64,000 nt of DNA from Candidatus Dojkabacteria bacterium (GCA_023229785.1 JALNYV010000001.1:186001-250000); one strand, 5' to 3'. Shown: positions 10,177 to 19,863, numbered from the stretch's first letter. Numbers and translations are program-made. Notes: generated from the letters alone by a model not told the origin.

Positions 10177-11172
10177 TTACAGCTTAAACATCCACAATGT
10201 ATACTTATCAACGTTTTTTATTAGCTCCAAAACATCTAATTTCTTGCTCTTGGTTGTTGCACTTAATTCAGAATCACTCACACCCAATACTTTCTCTGAG
10301 GGCTCGAAGAATATTAAGTAATCTTTATTTGTACTTACTCCAAGTACAGCCTCATCAAACAGCTTCATTTGAATTTCTTTTTCAGTAGGCGATATTGTCT
10401 CAGGTTTAATCACAAATGAAAACTTGGGAAATTCTTTTAGAATATTTGTTCCTTTTCCATCGTTGGCTAGCACCTGGGAGGTTGGCAGGAAGCTAATTTG
10501 TAGTAGACCTGCGCTTTTAGCTTGGAAATATACTTTTGCGAAATGACCTTTTGCCTCAGTAAATCCTGGAGTAGGCAGTCCTCCTGTTAATCTCATAAAC
10601 CCTTTTTCATTGTTAATCTCTTTTTGAACGAATACTTTAGCAAAAGAATTATCCAGAGAAACATCACTTATTTCAGCAAGTTCACTATCAAAATATATGT
10701 CAGCTTGTACAACATTTATTACTTTTCCCGGATTGCTAATATCTAAATCTACGGGGAAGATCTCTCCAATTTTATACTGCTTACTGTCTGGTATAACAAA
10801 GGTGGCAGGAATTTCAGCCTCTTTTGATTTAACCTTAGTGATTATTCTATACTCCCCATAAACAACTCCCATTGAGAAACCAATTATTAGTATTAAAAAA
10901 AGCATGTCAACAACCAGCGTACTTATGGTTTTTGTAGGTTTCTGATTGTATATGTTTTCATCTCCCCCATCTTTCTTTTTTCTAATCCTTGAGGTAATTC
11001 TACCGAATATCCCATCTGTAAACTTAGGAAAAACTAACCACCATATTGGATATGAGGCTAAAATAAATACTCCGAAGACGGCAAATATATGAACAAAGAA
11101 GATTGATAAAAACGGTGCCCCTAAGGTAAGCCCTATTACTCTTAATATTTTTTTAGCTGTCGGATCAATCAT
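10177..11172 (-). CDS. Membrane protein with extracellular cohesin-like domain
   Basis: The 331 residues begin with two hydrophobic segments (about 10-50), a basic cytoplasmic stretch (RIRKKKDGG), and a third membrane segment (about 85-108). The next 140 residues look like a cohesin beta-sandwich: a start of the form YKIGEIFPVDLDI, an internal DIYFDSELAEI strand pair, and a GLLQISFLP strand. A Ser/Lys-rich tail follows. Cohesins bind dockerins, and a dockerin-like protein is encoded immediately upstream with 8 nt of overlap, so the pair may hold surface proteins to the membrane. The cohesin assignment is from pattern only and should be tested by profile search. Confidence 0.7.
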   Translation of the reverse strand: MIDPTAKKILRVIGLTLGAPFLSIFFVHIFAVFGVFILASYPIWWLVFPKFTDGIFGRITSRIRKKKDGGDENIYNQKPTKTISTLVVDMLFLILIIGFSMGVVYGEYRIITKVKSKEAEIPATFVIPDSKQYKIGEIFPVDLDISNPGKVINVVQADIYFDSELAEISDVSLDNSFAKVFVQKEINNEKGFMRLTGGLPTPGFTEAKGHFAKVYFQAKSAGLLQISFLPTSQVLANDGKGTNILKEFPKFSFVIKPETISPTEKEIQMKLFDEAVLGVSTNKDYLIFFEPSEKVLGVSDSELSATTKSKKLDVLELIKNVDKYTLWMFKL

Positions 11173-11689
11173 ATCTCGAATAGTACATAAGAATAGATAA
11201 ATCTACCACGTCACATTTCTTATCGTCATTTAAATCACAACTCTTTATCTCACTACTACTAAGCTCTGTTGGTTGAGAAAGAAACGTTCTCCAACTTTGT
11301 ACCCATTTAACAATAGATGTCTTGAATTCTTCTTGTGTTAACTTTCCATCCCTATTTAAGTCCCAAACTTGCAAAATCTCAGGTAATGATTCATAAACCT
11401 TGTTAATATTAAGGACATCGTCGCAATTAAGTACATCAAAGTGACAACTTCTATCACACCTGAGTAGGCCACCTGTAAGCCCAAAGTCTTCACACCTTTT
11501 ATTCGTTGATTGCCCTATTTCACAATCTTCTCCTTTTTCAATTACGCCATCCCCACAAATTCCAATTTTTACTGTCGCCTTAACCACTTGATTATTTGGA
11601 GCAGAAAAAACTAGTCCAGTGAAAAAAAAAGAAAGCCCAATAAAGGATATTAGTATTACACTACGAGATAATTTCTTCACAGAATTCAT
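11165..11689 (-). CDS. Secreted Cys-rich protein with dockerin-like calcium repeats
   Basis: 174 residues. A hydrophobic segment at 12-29 is a signal peptide or anchor. Residues 44-89 form a Cys-rich module (ICGDGVIEKGEDCE start, seven cysteines) like the CGDG/DUF4215-type modules of secreted proteins. Two calcium-loop segments follow: DLNRDGKLTQEE at 110-121 and DLNDDKKCDVVD at 152-163, each in an EF-hand-like dockerin context. The second loop lacks one usual acidic or glycine position. Overlaps its neighbours by 4 nt (upstream) and 8 nt (downstream), so translation is coupled. The likely partner is the cohesin-like protein encoded next. Confidence 0.72.
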   Translation of the reverse strand: MNSVKKLSRSVILISFIGLSFFFTGLVFSAPNNQVVKATVKIGICGDGVIEKGEDCEIGQSTNKRCEDFGLTGGLLRCDRSCHFDVLNCDDVLNINKVYESLPEILQVWDLNRDGKLTQEEFKTSIVKWVQSWRTFLSQPTELSSSEIKSCDLNDDKKCDVVDLSILMYYSRYD

Positions 11690-12333
11690 TCACTTTTCTT
11701 CTCATCAACCTTAGCTTTCTTTACTTGTTTACTTGTATCTCGGACATTGATCTCAATTTTGAGATACTTTCTTAAAATAAAGAACAGAACAACAACACCT
11801 ATTGTAATAGATGTGATTGTAGTCCAAGGTTGGTATATCTGCCAAAGTGATAATGCTCTGTAATACACACCTTCAACAAAATTAGATGGAGAGATTGTAA
11901 AATATAATTTTGCAGCAGCTGCGATAGAAATTGATGTATTTCCACTTGAAGTCTTTTTTATTGGTGCGGCTTCGACATATGCAAAATAATCACCAGGAAT
12001 AGCTTTTACTGGAATTGTAAGTCTTACTTTAATAGGTACAATTTTTGAAGGCTCTATCTCAACTTCAGCTGGGTCAAACGAAAACCACTCTTTTGGAGGC
12101 ATTTTTTCAGTTTGTTTCTCATGATATGTTATCGATAGCGAATAAAAAGATGTTTCATCCCCAGTATTCACAACAGGTATGGATGGGAGTTCATATATCT
12201 GTCCAGCTTTCAATTTGTCATTTACCTGTATCTTTCCTGTACCAACACCAACACCAATCTTAGCGAATGCACTTGATGCGAGTACTAAAGGTATAATAAG
12301 AGCAGTCAGAACAAATCCAATACTTCGTTTCAC
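11686..12333 (-). CDS. DUF916-like membrane-anchored surface protein
   Basis: 215 residues with a signal peptide (about 5-24), an extracellular beta-sandwich, one membrane segment (about 168-187) and a Lys-rich cytoplasmic tail. The sandwich has the features of the WxL-interacting DUF916 domain or a related NEW3-type domain: a GKIQVND start, an LPSIPVVNTGDE strand, then a WFSFDPAEVEIEPSKIVPIKVRLTIP-like segment (given here as the span of about residues 82-108) and a GDYFAYVEA strand. It sits 17 nt downstream of a WxL-like secreted protein gene and overlaps the dockerin-like gene by 4 nt. A role as membrane receptor for the secreted partner is inferred from gene order in Firmicutes WxL loci. 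Confidence 0.65.
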   Translation of the reverse strand: MKRSIGFVLTALIIPLVLASSAFAKIGVGVGTGKIQVNDKLKAGQIYELPSIPVVNTGDETSFYSLSITYHEKQTEKMPPKEWFSFDPAEVEIEPSKIVPIKVRLTIPVKAIPGDYFAYVEAAPIKKTSSGNTSISIAAAAKLYFTISPSNFVEGVYYRALSLWQIYQPWTTITSITIGVVVLFFILRKYLKIEINVRDTSKQVKKAKVDEKKSE

Positions 12334-12350
12334 GTTTGTTGTTTCTTAAT

Positions 12351-12860
12351 TTAACTGTGGGCAACTGCTTGAACTGTTACATCGACTGTTTGAGGATCAT
12401 ATGTCGATGTCGATGTCGGTGTTGTAATTTGTAAATCAAATACTTGAGTTCCGCTCGTAGCAAGGTCGGATTTTAAAGTTTGATAGTTGGTTGTTAGAGC
12501 AGTATACCCAGTTGGAGGCGTTGTACAAGAAGTTGTGCAGAATTTATGTACATAATCGTTGGCATCTGTTGTTGCAGACAAAGTCCAAGCTGTGCTGTCC
12601 ATTCCTTTAATGTTAATGTCTTCAGCGACATTTCCTTCATTAGTTGCAGTTTGCTGATCGTTTAAATCTGTTGAAATAGTGCTTTTTGATGTGTTCGCAG
12701 GGATAATTCCATAGGCTATAGTACCATCAGTTACAGTGACAGAAACATTCTGCGCAGTAACCGTTGCACTCACACTAGCTGTATCGTCAGCAAGAACAAC
12801 AGGGAGGGATACGAAAAGACTACTAAGTAATATTAAAGAAACTTTTAGAATTTTGCTCAT
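12351..12860 (-). CDS. Secreted WxL-like beta protein
   Basis: 169 residues with a clear signal peptide (about 5-24, cleavage likely after VVLA). The mature part is Thr/Ser-rich and beta-strand-like. It holds a DGTIAYGII strand, an INIKG strand, a WTLSA motif near the middle, a short disulfide candidate FCTTSC, a CTTPP-type segment and a final VDVTVQA strand. The same order of motifs recurs in the last 140 residues of the giant protein encoded upstream, so the two share one domain. WTLSA resembles the WxL motif of Firmicutes cell-wall binding proteins, but the second WxL copy is not obvious. Function unknown; cell-surface location likely. Confidence 0.7.
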   Translation of the reverse strand: MSKILKVSLILLSSLFVSLPVVLADDTASVSATVTAQNVSVTVTDGTIAYGIIPANTSKSTISTDLNDQQTATNEGNVAEDINIKGMDSTAWTLSATTDANDYVHKFCTTSCTTPPTGYTALTTNYQTLKSDLATSGTQVFDLQITTPTSTSTYDPQTVDVTVQAVAHS

Positions 12861-13093
12861 AATTTTTCAACTAAAATAATCTAATATATTAATAGAATGC
12901 CATATTTTATTATGATTTGTCAAACAGTATAATACCTCATAGTGCTGTTATAATGTTATCTATTTAAATATGACTAGAAGGTATTTTCATATATATATAT
13001 CAAAAGGAATCATATTATAGGCAAAATAATTCTTTTGTGGTTAGCATTGGACATTACTATAGGGAAACAAGTACCGGATTTATTTATCTGCGC

Positions 13094-16000
13094 TTATATC
13101 TCTGAAGCTTGTACAGTTACATTTACAGTCTCTAAATCATAACAACTACTATCTGTTGGCATTACCAATCTAAGATGGAAGTTAATACTTGCGTCCTCAA
13201 CTACGTTTGTTGCTAAACTCTGATAAGAGGTCGCTAAGTCTGAATAATTTGCGGGAGGAGTTGTGCAATCATCATCAGTAGCATTACAGAATTGATGCTT
13301 ATACTCGTTAAATCCATTAGTTCCAGATAAGGTCCATATACAATCTCCAACAGAGTTTTGACCTTTAATATTTATATTTACAGCACTACTACTATCATTT
13401 GTTACAGTTTGCATATCGCCCGTTGGTGGCATATCTGAACTTAGGGTTGTTTTTGATCCAGAAAAATCAAGAATACCGTATGCAACTGCTCCATCAGAAA
13501 TGGAAATAGAAATTAGGTATATAGGCACTTTCCAAGCAACGTACCACATTGATACTGCTCCGTTTGCGCTTGTCCCTGTCCCTACTGAAAATCCTGTCGC
13601 TGTTATCCCTGTTATCTGTGTAGTCGCGTTTGCTGTTGCTAAAAAATACTGTGAGGATGTCCCACTTAAGGTTGATGGCTTCATCATTCCACCTACCGCA
13701 TTTGATGGAACTGTCCATACTAGGTTAGATTGAAAACCACCAGAATCTATCTCTATACTTTGAGTACTCGGAGTATTTCCTGTATATGTTCCTACCCTGA
13801 AGTTATCTCCAACCTTAAATGCAAACCAAAAGTATACAACAGTAGATGTATTTACTGTTACACCAGACCCTATTTGAAATCCATTGGATCCCAACGATTG
13901 TACAAAGTTACCTACATCAGCATTTGCTTGGAAATAGGCTGTTAAGTCTCCTGTTTGGGAAGATGTTCGTATTACCGCTGCTCCCGCGTTTGTTATTGAT
14001 TTTACTACTACCATATCTGGTGTAAATGGAAGATCTGTTATATTTCTATCATCTAAACCATTTCCATAGATTGCTCCTATTGCGAAATCTGATGCTCCGC
14101 TGTTATCCATTGGATTGTATGCATTTCCAAATGCTTGCCAATGATATGTGTTACCACTAGCGTTTACTCTAGAATCACCTCCTATCACAAACCCGTTTTC
14201 AGTAAGCTGAGAAATTGCATCCGCTAAATTAGCGGTGGCTCCTGTAAAATATGCCGTACTATTTCCACCCATCATTCTTGTTCTAAATACTGCAATTTGT
14301 GCGGAATTATTTTTGATTATTACTAGATCTGGTGCAAATCCTACACCCTCAATATCCTGTATTCCTCCATCTCCAGTATATGAGCCTTGAGCCATCCTAT
14401 ATGTTCCACTCCCAGTTACCGTAGGCACTCCTCCAAATGCAAGATAGTAGTATGTATCGCCTGTTGCGTTTACTTTCACATCCGTTCCCAATTTAAACCC
14501 TGTACTCTCTATTCCCTTTATCATATTTACTAAGTTTGCTGTAGCAGCAAAGTAACTGGATGAATTACCATAGGATTCTGTTTGATTTGCAAAAGCGTAT
14601 GTGTTATTTGCTGTAGCATTTGTTCCATTTTTAACTACTACAAAATCTGGTTGAAAACCAACATCGGAGATTACCGTTTCATCAGTGCTATTTCCAGAGT
14701 ATGAGCCTTGTTTAAAGAAATTCGCATTCTCCTTAAATGCAAAATAATGAAAGGTTCCTCCTGCAACACTATTGGTTGTTCCAACAGAAAAGCCATCAGC
14801 ATTAAGAGAACTTATATATACCCCTGACGTATTTTTAACCGTGTTTACGAAAAACAAGCTATTATTATTTGATCCAAGTGCTGTAGTTTTGTAGTTAGCT
14901 GCTACAGCATCATTGTTTTTCACAGTCACAAAGTCCGGCTGAAATCCTGTGGTAAGATTTTTTACAGCACCAGTTCCAGAAAAAACTCCTAAGCAAAAAT
15001 AACCGCTAGAGGTACAGTCTGATCCAGAAAATGCTATCCAAGTATATCTGACATTTTCAACATTCATACTTGTAATAGATCCGTAGGCATTTGCTGAAAA
15101 GAAACCTATTACATCGTCTCTCATAGTTGAAGTTTTAAACATCATTGGGATATTTGATGTGTCTGATTTAACAATTATCATTTCAGGAGCAAATCCAAGA
15201 CCTGAAATTGAAAACTGATTTCCAGTTCCTATGTAATAACCAGTTCGAACTTCCAATGATTGTGCAGTGGTAGTCACGCTATTCTCACTTCCATAAGGGC
15301 CATAGCCATTCGAATTCGAGGCTCTAACCCTATACCAATACGTTTGATTTGCATTTATATTGCTATCTATCATAGAAAGTCCAGCTGTAGTCCCGACATA
15401 TCTATACAGCCCAGCAGAGCCTGATCTATCAGTTGCTCTATCTACCAAATAATGATCTGCGTTAGAAGCAGAGGTCCATGATATTACGGTACTAGTCACA
15501 GATGTATTAGAAAAAGATGGAGCACCTGGTGCTCCAGGCAGGTTAGTTGGAGGGGTAAAGTCTGGCACTTTCCAAGCAACATACCACATTGATACTGCTC
15601 CGTTTGCACTTGTCCCCGTTCCTACTGAAAACCCTGTCGCTGTTATTCCTGTTATCTGCGTAGTCGCGTTTGCTGTTGCCAAAAAGTACTGTGAGGATGT
15701 ACCACTTAACGTTGATGGCTTCATCATCCCACCTACTGCGTTTGATGGAACTGTCCATACTAAGTTGAACTGAAAACCCTCTGAATCTATCTCTATACTT
15801 TGGGTGCTCGGAGTATTACCTATATATGTTCCTACCCTAAAATCATCGCTGGATTTAAAAGCAAACCAAAAATATACAACAGCGGACGTATTTACTGTTA
15901 CACCAGACCCTACTTGAAATCCATCTGCACTTATTCCTTGCACAAAGTTTGCTGCATCAGCTGTAGCTTGGAAATAGGCTGTTAAATCTCCTGTTTGAGA

Positions 16001-17515
16001 AGAAGTTCGCATTACCGCTGCTCCTGCGTTTGTTATTGATTTAACAACCACCATATCTGGAGCAAAAGGAAGATTTGTTATATTTCTATCATCCAAACCA
16101 TTTCCATAGATTGCTCCTATTGCAAAATTTGATGCGCCACTATTGTCTTCTGAATCATATGCATTTCCAAATGCTTGCCAATGATATGTGTTACCACTTG
16201 TGTTTGTTGAGGTATTAGCGCCTACATCAAAGCTATCTTCATTTAACGAAAGAATGGCCCCATATGTGTTGGCAGTGGCTCCAGTAAAGTATGCGGTACT
16301 ATCAAGTGCCATCATTCTCGTTCTAAATACTGCTATCCTGTTTGCATTATTTTTAATTATTACTAGATCTGGTGCAAATCCAATATCCTCAATGCTTTGT
16401 ATCTCTCCATTCCCAGTATAGTAGCCTTGAGCCATTCTATATGTTCCACTTCCTGTTGCAGCTGGTACTCCTCCAAACGCAAGATAGTAGTATGTATCAC
16501 CTGTTGCGTTTACTTTTACATCTGTTCCCAGTTTAAACCCAGCACTCTCTATTCCCTTTATCATATTTACTAAGTTTGCTGTAGCAGCAAAATAGCTAGA
16601 TGAATTACCGTAGGATTCTATCTGGTTTGCAAAACCATGTGTGTTATTTGCTGTAGCATTTGTTCCATTTTTAACTACTACAAAATCTGGCTGAAAACCG
16701 ACATCAGAGATTATCGTGTTATCTGTACTATTTCCAGAGTATGAGCCTTGTTTAAAGAAATTCGCACTCTCTTTAAATGCAGCATAGTAAAAAGTACCAC
16801 CTCTTGCATTATCAGTTGAACCAACTGTAAAACCAGTAGCATTGAGCGAACTTATATATACTCCTGTTGTGTTTTTGACAAGATTTATGAAAAACAAGCT
16901 ATTATTATTTGAACCCAATGCTGTTGTTTTATAGTTGGCTGCTACAGCTGTGTCTCTTTTAACCATAACAAAATCCGGTTGAAAGCCTATTGTAATATCT
17001 TGAGTACTTGCAGATGAGCCAGTATAGGTCCCTATGCAGAAAGTACTTGAACTAGATACGCAATCAGATCCATCAAAGGCAACCCAAGTATATCGTGTAT
17101 TTGCAATATTTAAATTTGCACTACTACGTAAAGTAAACCCGTCAGTATCTAGTCTAAATTCATCAGACTCCGACACAGTGAAGCCATCCGTACCCAAAAT
17201 TAATCTTGAGTCCCTGTTATCAGGTGTGGCCGAAAAATATGCCATGTTTGCGCTTGGCATTGCAGTAGTTTTGAAAACCGTAGCAGTATTTGAAGTATCA
17301 GATTTGATTATAACCATGTCAGGAGCAAATCCCAGCCCAGTAATTGACAATGTTCTTCCGTCCCCAATGTAAAACCCTGTTCTCATTGAAAAGTCAGCTG
17401 CATGTACCTTTTCTTGTTCTTTTTGACCGGAGAACCAGTTAATATTAGGAAAAATACAGAAAAAAGCCACAAGGCAAAGTACAATATTTTTGATAACGGC
17501 AGTCCTCCTTCTCAT
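13094..17515 (-). CDS. Giant secreted repeat protein with FN3 and WxL-like C-terminal domain
   Basis: 1473 residues. A signal peptide occupies about 8-40. The body consists of about 95-110-residue beta repeats, each with a signature like GFxPDxVxxK and a closing YxWxAF or YYLAFG strand, as found in large phage-tail and surface proteins (DUF7483-like). Repeats fill two blocks, about residues 40-650 and 750-1330, separated by a fibronectin type III domain (about 655-745, starting PGAPGAPSFSN). The two blocks are near copies even at DNA level. The last 140 residues match the WxL-like domain of the next gene downstream. Probably an adhesin or surface-layer component anchored through that domain. 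Confidence 0.8.
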   Translation of the reverse strand: MRRRTAVIKNIVLCLVAFFCIFPNINWFSGQKEQEKVHAADFSMRTGFYIGDGRTLSITGLGFAPDMVIIKSDTSNTATVFKTTAMPSANMAYFSATPDNRDSRLILGTDGFTVSESDEFRLDTDGFTLRSSANLNIANTRYTWVAFDGSDCVSSSSTFCIGTYTGSSASTQDITIGFQPDFVMVKRDTAVAANYKTTALGSNNNSLFFINLVKNTTGVYISSLNATGFTVGSTDNARGGTFYYAAFKESANFFKQGSYSGNSTDNTIISDVGFQPDFVVVKNGTNATANNTHGFANQIESYGNSSSYFAATANLVNMIKGIESAGFKLGTDVKVNATGDTYYYLAFGGVPAATGSGTYRMAQGYYTGNGEIQSIEDIGFAPDLVIIKNNANRIAVFRTRMMALDSTAYFTGATANTYGAILSLNEDSFDVGANTSTNTSGNTYHWQAFGNAYDSEDNSGASNFAIGAIYGNGLDDRNITNLPFAPDMVVVKSITNAGAAVMRTSSQTGDLTAYFQATADAANFVQGISADGFQVGSGVTVNTSAVVYFWFAFKSSDDFRVGTYIGNTPSTQSIEIDSEGFQFNLVWTVPSNAVGGMMKPSTLSGTSSQYFLATANATTQITGITATGFSVGTGTSANGAVSMWYVAWKVPDFTPPTNLPGAPGAPSFSNTSVTSTVISWTSASNADHYLVDRATDRSGSAGLYRYVGTTAGLSMIDSNINANQTYWYRVRASNSNGYGPYGSENSVTTTAQSLEVRTGYYIGTGNQFSISGLGFAPEMIIVKSDTSNIPMMFKTSTMRDDVIGFFSANAYGSITSMNVENVRYTWIAFSGSDCTSSGYFCLGVFSGTGAVKNLTTGFQPDFVTVKNNDAVAANYKTTALGSNNNSLFFVNTVKNTSGVYISSLNADGFSVGTTNSVAGGTFHYFAFKENANFFKQGSYSGNSTDETVISDVGFQPDFVVVKNGTNATANNTYAFANQTESYGNSSSYFAATANLVNMIKGIESTGFKLGTDVKVNATGDTYYYLAFGGVPTVTGSGTYRMAQGSYTGDGGIQDIEGVGFAPDLVIIKNNSAQIAVFRTRMMGGNSTAYFTGATANLADAISQLTENGFVIGGDSRVNASGNTYHWQAFGNAYNPMDNSGASDFAIGAIYGNGLDDRNITDLPFTPDMVVVKSITNAGAAVIRTSSQTGDLTAYFQANADVGNFVQSLGSNGFQIGSGVTVNTSTVVYFWFAFKVGDNFRVGTYTGNTPSTQSIEIDSGGFQSNLVWTVPSNAVGGMMKPSTLSGTSSQYFLATANATTQITGITATGFSVGTGTSANGAVSMWYVAWKVPIYLISISISDGAVAYGILDFSGSKTTLSSDMPPTGDMQTVTNDSSSAVNINIKGQNSVGDCIWTLSGTNGFNEYKHQFCNATDDDCTTPPANYSDLATSYQSLATNVVEDASINFHLRLVMPTDSSCYDLETVNVTVQASEI
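13524..15240. repeat. Internal long direct repeat, copy 2 (3' half of the giant gene)
   Basis: This stretch aligns with 15564-17390 at a nearly constant offset of 2040 bp (680 codons), for example the segment starting ggcactttccaagcaac at 13524 versus 15564. Similarity is high in the middle and falls toward the high-coordinate end, where a few codons of indel appear. Confidence 0.85.
15564..17390. repeat. Internal long direct repeat, copy 1 (5' half of the giant gene)
   Basis: Partner of 13524-15240. The reading frame is kept through both copies, so a segmental duplication of about 1.7-1.8 kb lengthened the protein by roughly 600 residues. The FN3-coding part (about 15270-15540) lies between the copies. 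Confidence 0.85.
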
Positions 17516-17589
17516 ACATTATTTATACAGATGTTGACGGAAAGTTTCAAATAGTCATAGTAAATATTCTCCTTAGAATTAAAATAATA

Positions 17590-17595
17590 TATAAT
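17590..17595 (+). promoter_or_regulatory. -10 box of pepD, probably leaderless
   Basis: TATAAT with 6 nt before the ATG at 17602. The expected start of transcription coincides with the start codon. Confidence 0.55.
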
Positions 17596-17601
17596 CTTGT
17601 T

Positions 17602-19035
17602 ATGAAAAATTTTTTGGTTGAAAAAACAATAGAGATATTCAAGGAAATATCTAAAATTCCAAGATGTTCAGGAGATGAAAAAGCAATTGGAGAATGGTTA
17701 ATTGAATGGGCTAACAAAAACAGTTTTGAAAGCAAGAAAGATGAAACAGGAAATGTTGTAATACATGTTCCAGCTTCAAAAGGATATGAGAAAACAGCTG
17801 GTTTCGTGCTTCAAGGACATATGGATATGGTTGGACAAAAAACAACTGGTTCTAATCACGATTTTGCAAAAGATTCTATTGTTCCGATAATAGAAGGAGA
17901 TTGGATTCATGCAAAAGACACAACTCTTGGAGCAGATAACGGTATTGCTATGGCGTTAATGCTCACTATTGCTAAAGAGGAAAAGATTCCTCACCCAAAG
18001 CTAGAACTTTTAATGACAGTTGATGAAGAGAGAGGTTTGTCAGGGGCAACAAACTTATCAAAAGATTTGCTTTCAGAAAAGATGCTTATTAACCTCGATT
18101 CGGAGGAAGAAGGAGAAATAACAATAGGCTCAGCAGGTGGACAAGATACTATGATAGAAAAATCATATTCTACAAAAAAAGGATCTGGTTCAGTTTTTGA
18201 AATTGAAATAAGTGGTGGGAAAGGTGGACACTCAGGTGTTGAAATAGATAAAAAGATTGCAAATACAAATATTCTCCTTGGAAGATTTCTTAAATCATTA
18301 TCAGAAAATTCACGGATGCAACTCATTGCAATTAGCGGAGGAAGTATCCATAACGGCATTCCTAATAGTTCTATGTGTCAGATACTCCTCAAAAACAGTA
18401 AATACTTAAAAAAAGCAAAAAAGGAATTTGAAGAAATTGTGTTTAATGGAGAATATAAAGGTGTTGAACCTAGCTTAAAATTGAAAGTAATTGAAAAAAA
18501 CGTAAAGAATTTTAACTACATAAACAGCTCTGATACAAAGGAAATCATCTCCTTAATTTTGGCAATTCCACACGGAGTTCTTGGAATGTCGGAAGAAGTA
18601 AAAGGTTTGGTTGAGACATCAAATAATTTTGCAATAATGAAACTTGAGAACGGACAATTTTTGATTCACTGCATGAATAGAAGCTCCGTTAACTCAAGAA
18701 TTATAGAGATGACAAACAGATTAGAAAGTATTTCAAATCTTGCCAGCACCAAATTTAGCAAAGGGAACTCTTCATTTGCATGGAAGCCAGATACAAGTTC
18801 AAAATTACTTAAGAAAGTTAAAGAAAAATATATGAAGTTATATAAAAAAGAGCCAATAGTAAAGGCTATACATGCAGGTCTTGAGTGTGGAACAATCGGA
18901 GAAAAGTATTCTGGTATGGAAATGCTTTCTATTGGACCAACAATTCTAGGAGCACACACACCTGATGAAAAACTTTACATCCCTAGCTTAGAAATTATTA
19001 TAAATTGGGTTATAGCAATTCTAGCCGACAAATAA
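17602..19035 (+). CDS. pepD: Cytosolic aminoacyl-histidine / non-specific dipeptidase (M20)
   Basis: Zinc dipeptidase of the M20 family, PepD type, that hydrolyses cytosolic dipeptides. Metal and catalytic motifs are in order: GHMDMVG (His73, Asp75), TLGADNG (Asp112) and the catalytic pair DEERG (142-143). The lid domain lies roughly between residues 200 and 380. A late metal-ligand His is in GAHTPDE near residue 448. At 477 residues the length is typical. The gene stop at 19035 abuts the stop of the convergent gene at 19036. It fits an organism that depends on imported peptides. Confidence 0.93.
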   Translation: MKNFLVEKTIEIFKEISKIPRCSGDEKAIGEWLIEWANKNSFESKKDETGNVVIHVPASKGYEKTAGFVLQGHMDMVGQKTTGSNHDFAKDSIVPIIEGDWIHAKDTTLGADNGIAMALMLTIAKEEKIPHPKLELLMTVDEERGLSGATNLSKDLLSEKMLINLDSEEEGEITIGSAGGQDTMIEKSYSTKKGSGSVFEIEISGGKGGHSGVEIDKKIANTNILLGRFLKSLSENSRMQLIAISGGSIHNGIPNSSMCQILLKNSKYLKKAKKEFEEIVFNGEYKGVEPSLKLKVIEKNVKNFNYINSSDTKEIISLILAIPHGVLGMSEEVKGLVETSNNFAIMKLENGQFLIHCMNRSSVNSRIIEMTNRLESISNLASTKFSKGNSSFAWKPDTSSKLLKKVKEKYMKLYKKEPIVKAIHAGLECGTIGEKYSGMEMLSIGPTILGAHTPDEKLYIPSLEIIINWVIAILADK

Positions 19036-19863
19036 TTACTTTGTATAATCCTGTCTTGGCATACTGTAATCTTCCATCTTATTTCCATCGACCTTTATAT
19101 TTATATGCTTAGTTTCGCTTGTGCCATCAGTAAACGTTAGTACTAAGTCGTAATCTATTTCTGCATTCAAATCAGTTTTAGAAAGTCCAGAGGCGGCAAG
19201 AATACTACTACTCTTTGAAAATGAATCGTTAATGTTATAAGTGAAATGAGCGAAATCGACAAGTTTAATTCCAAAATGAGCATATCCATATGTTGAAGTA
19301 ATTTCGTCTTGGTAATCTGGTACTGCCTTAGTGGACATGGCAATATCATAGCCAGTACCAACATTTGTTAGTGATGCCAATTTATCCCTATACATAATCA
19401 TTCCGTCTGGATACATCTCATTAATTCCAATTCCACTTGGGAAATCATCATATTTAAGATGTTTTATTGGAAAAACAAATTTAGTGTAATTTTGCAGTCC
19501 AGTAGTTACAGTAATATTTTCCATCTTTGCGGATACCATTGTTTTCATGGTTGTCCAATTTGTCGTCGTATAAAAACTATATGAAACGGAACAGTTAGCA
19601 TACTGAAGCGGGTTATTTGAATTTGGATAGTAGTAACTGAGCCAACCAGTTGCAAATGCCTCACCAAGAGTAATGCTAGATACTGGAACAGTTGGAACAT
19701 TCTCATTTTGGGTAGTATTCTGGTCGTTATTTACATTCTTTGAAGCATTATCTCTTGTAAAACCGGAAATGAAATTGAATAATAGCCAAATACTAATTGT
19801 TAGAACTATAAGGATTATGAAAACTATAAGGAGGATAAGCAACAATTTTTTCTTCTTTTTCAT
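19036..19863 (-). CDS. Hypothetical protein with N-terminal membrane anchor
   Basis: 275 residues. A poly-lysine start is followed by one strong membrane segment (about 7-33), an Asn/Gln/Thr-rich linker (about 38-60) and an extracytoplasmic domain of about 210 residues rich in Tyr and Thr. I do not recognise the fold. The arrangement (cytoplasmic Lys, one anchor, low-complexity linker, outer domain) recurs in the genes at 20774 and 23494, although I see no sequence similarity among them. Confidence 0.72.
   Translation of the reverse strand: MKKKKKLLLILLIVFIILIVLTISIWLLFNFISGFTRDNASKNVNNDQNTTQNENVPTVPVSSITLGEAFATGWLSYYYPNSNNPLQYANCSVSYSFYTTTNWTTMKTMVSAKMENITVTTGLQNYTKFVFPIKHLKYDDFPSGIGINEMYPDGMIMYRDKLASLTNVGTGYDIAMSTKAVPDYQDEITSTYGYAHFGIKLVDFAHFTYNINDSFSKSSSILAASGLSKTDLNAEIDYDLVLTFTDGTSETKHINIKVDGNKMEDYSMPRQDYTK

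Noticed and set aside
12918..12923. TTGACA box as promoter of the WxL-like gene
   Set aside because: The -35 sequence is perfect on the minus strand, but no -10 box sits at 16-19 bp, so I did not list it.
17034..17372. Plus-strand ORF antisense to the giant gene
   Set aside because: Lies wholly inside the coding repeats of the opposite strand and has no family features.
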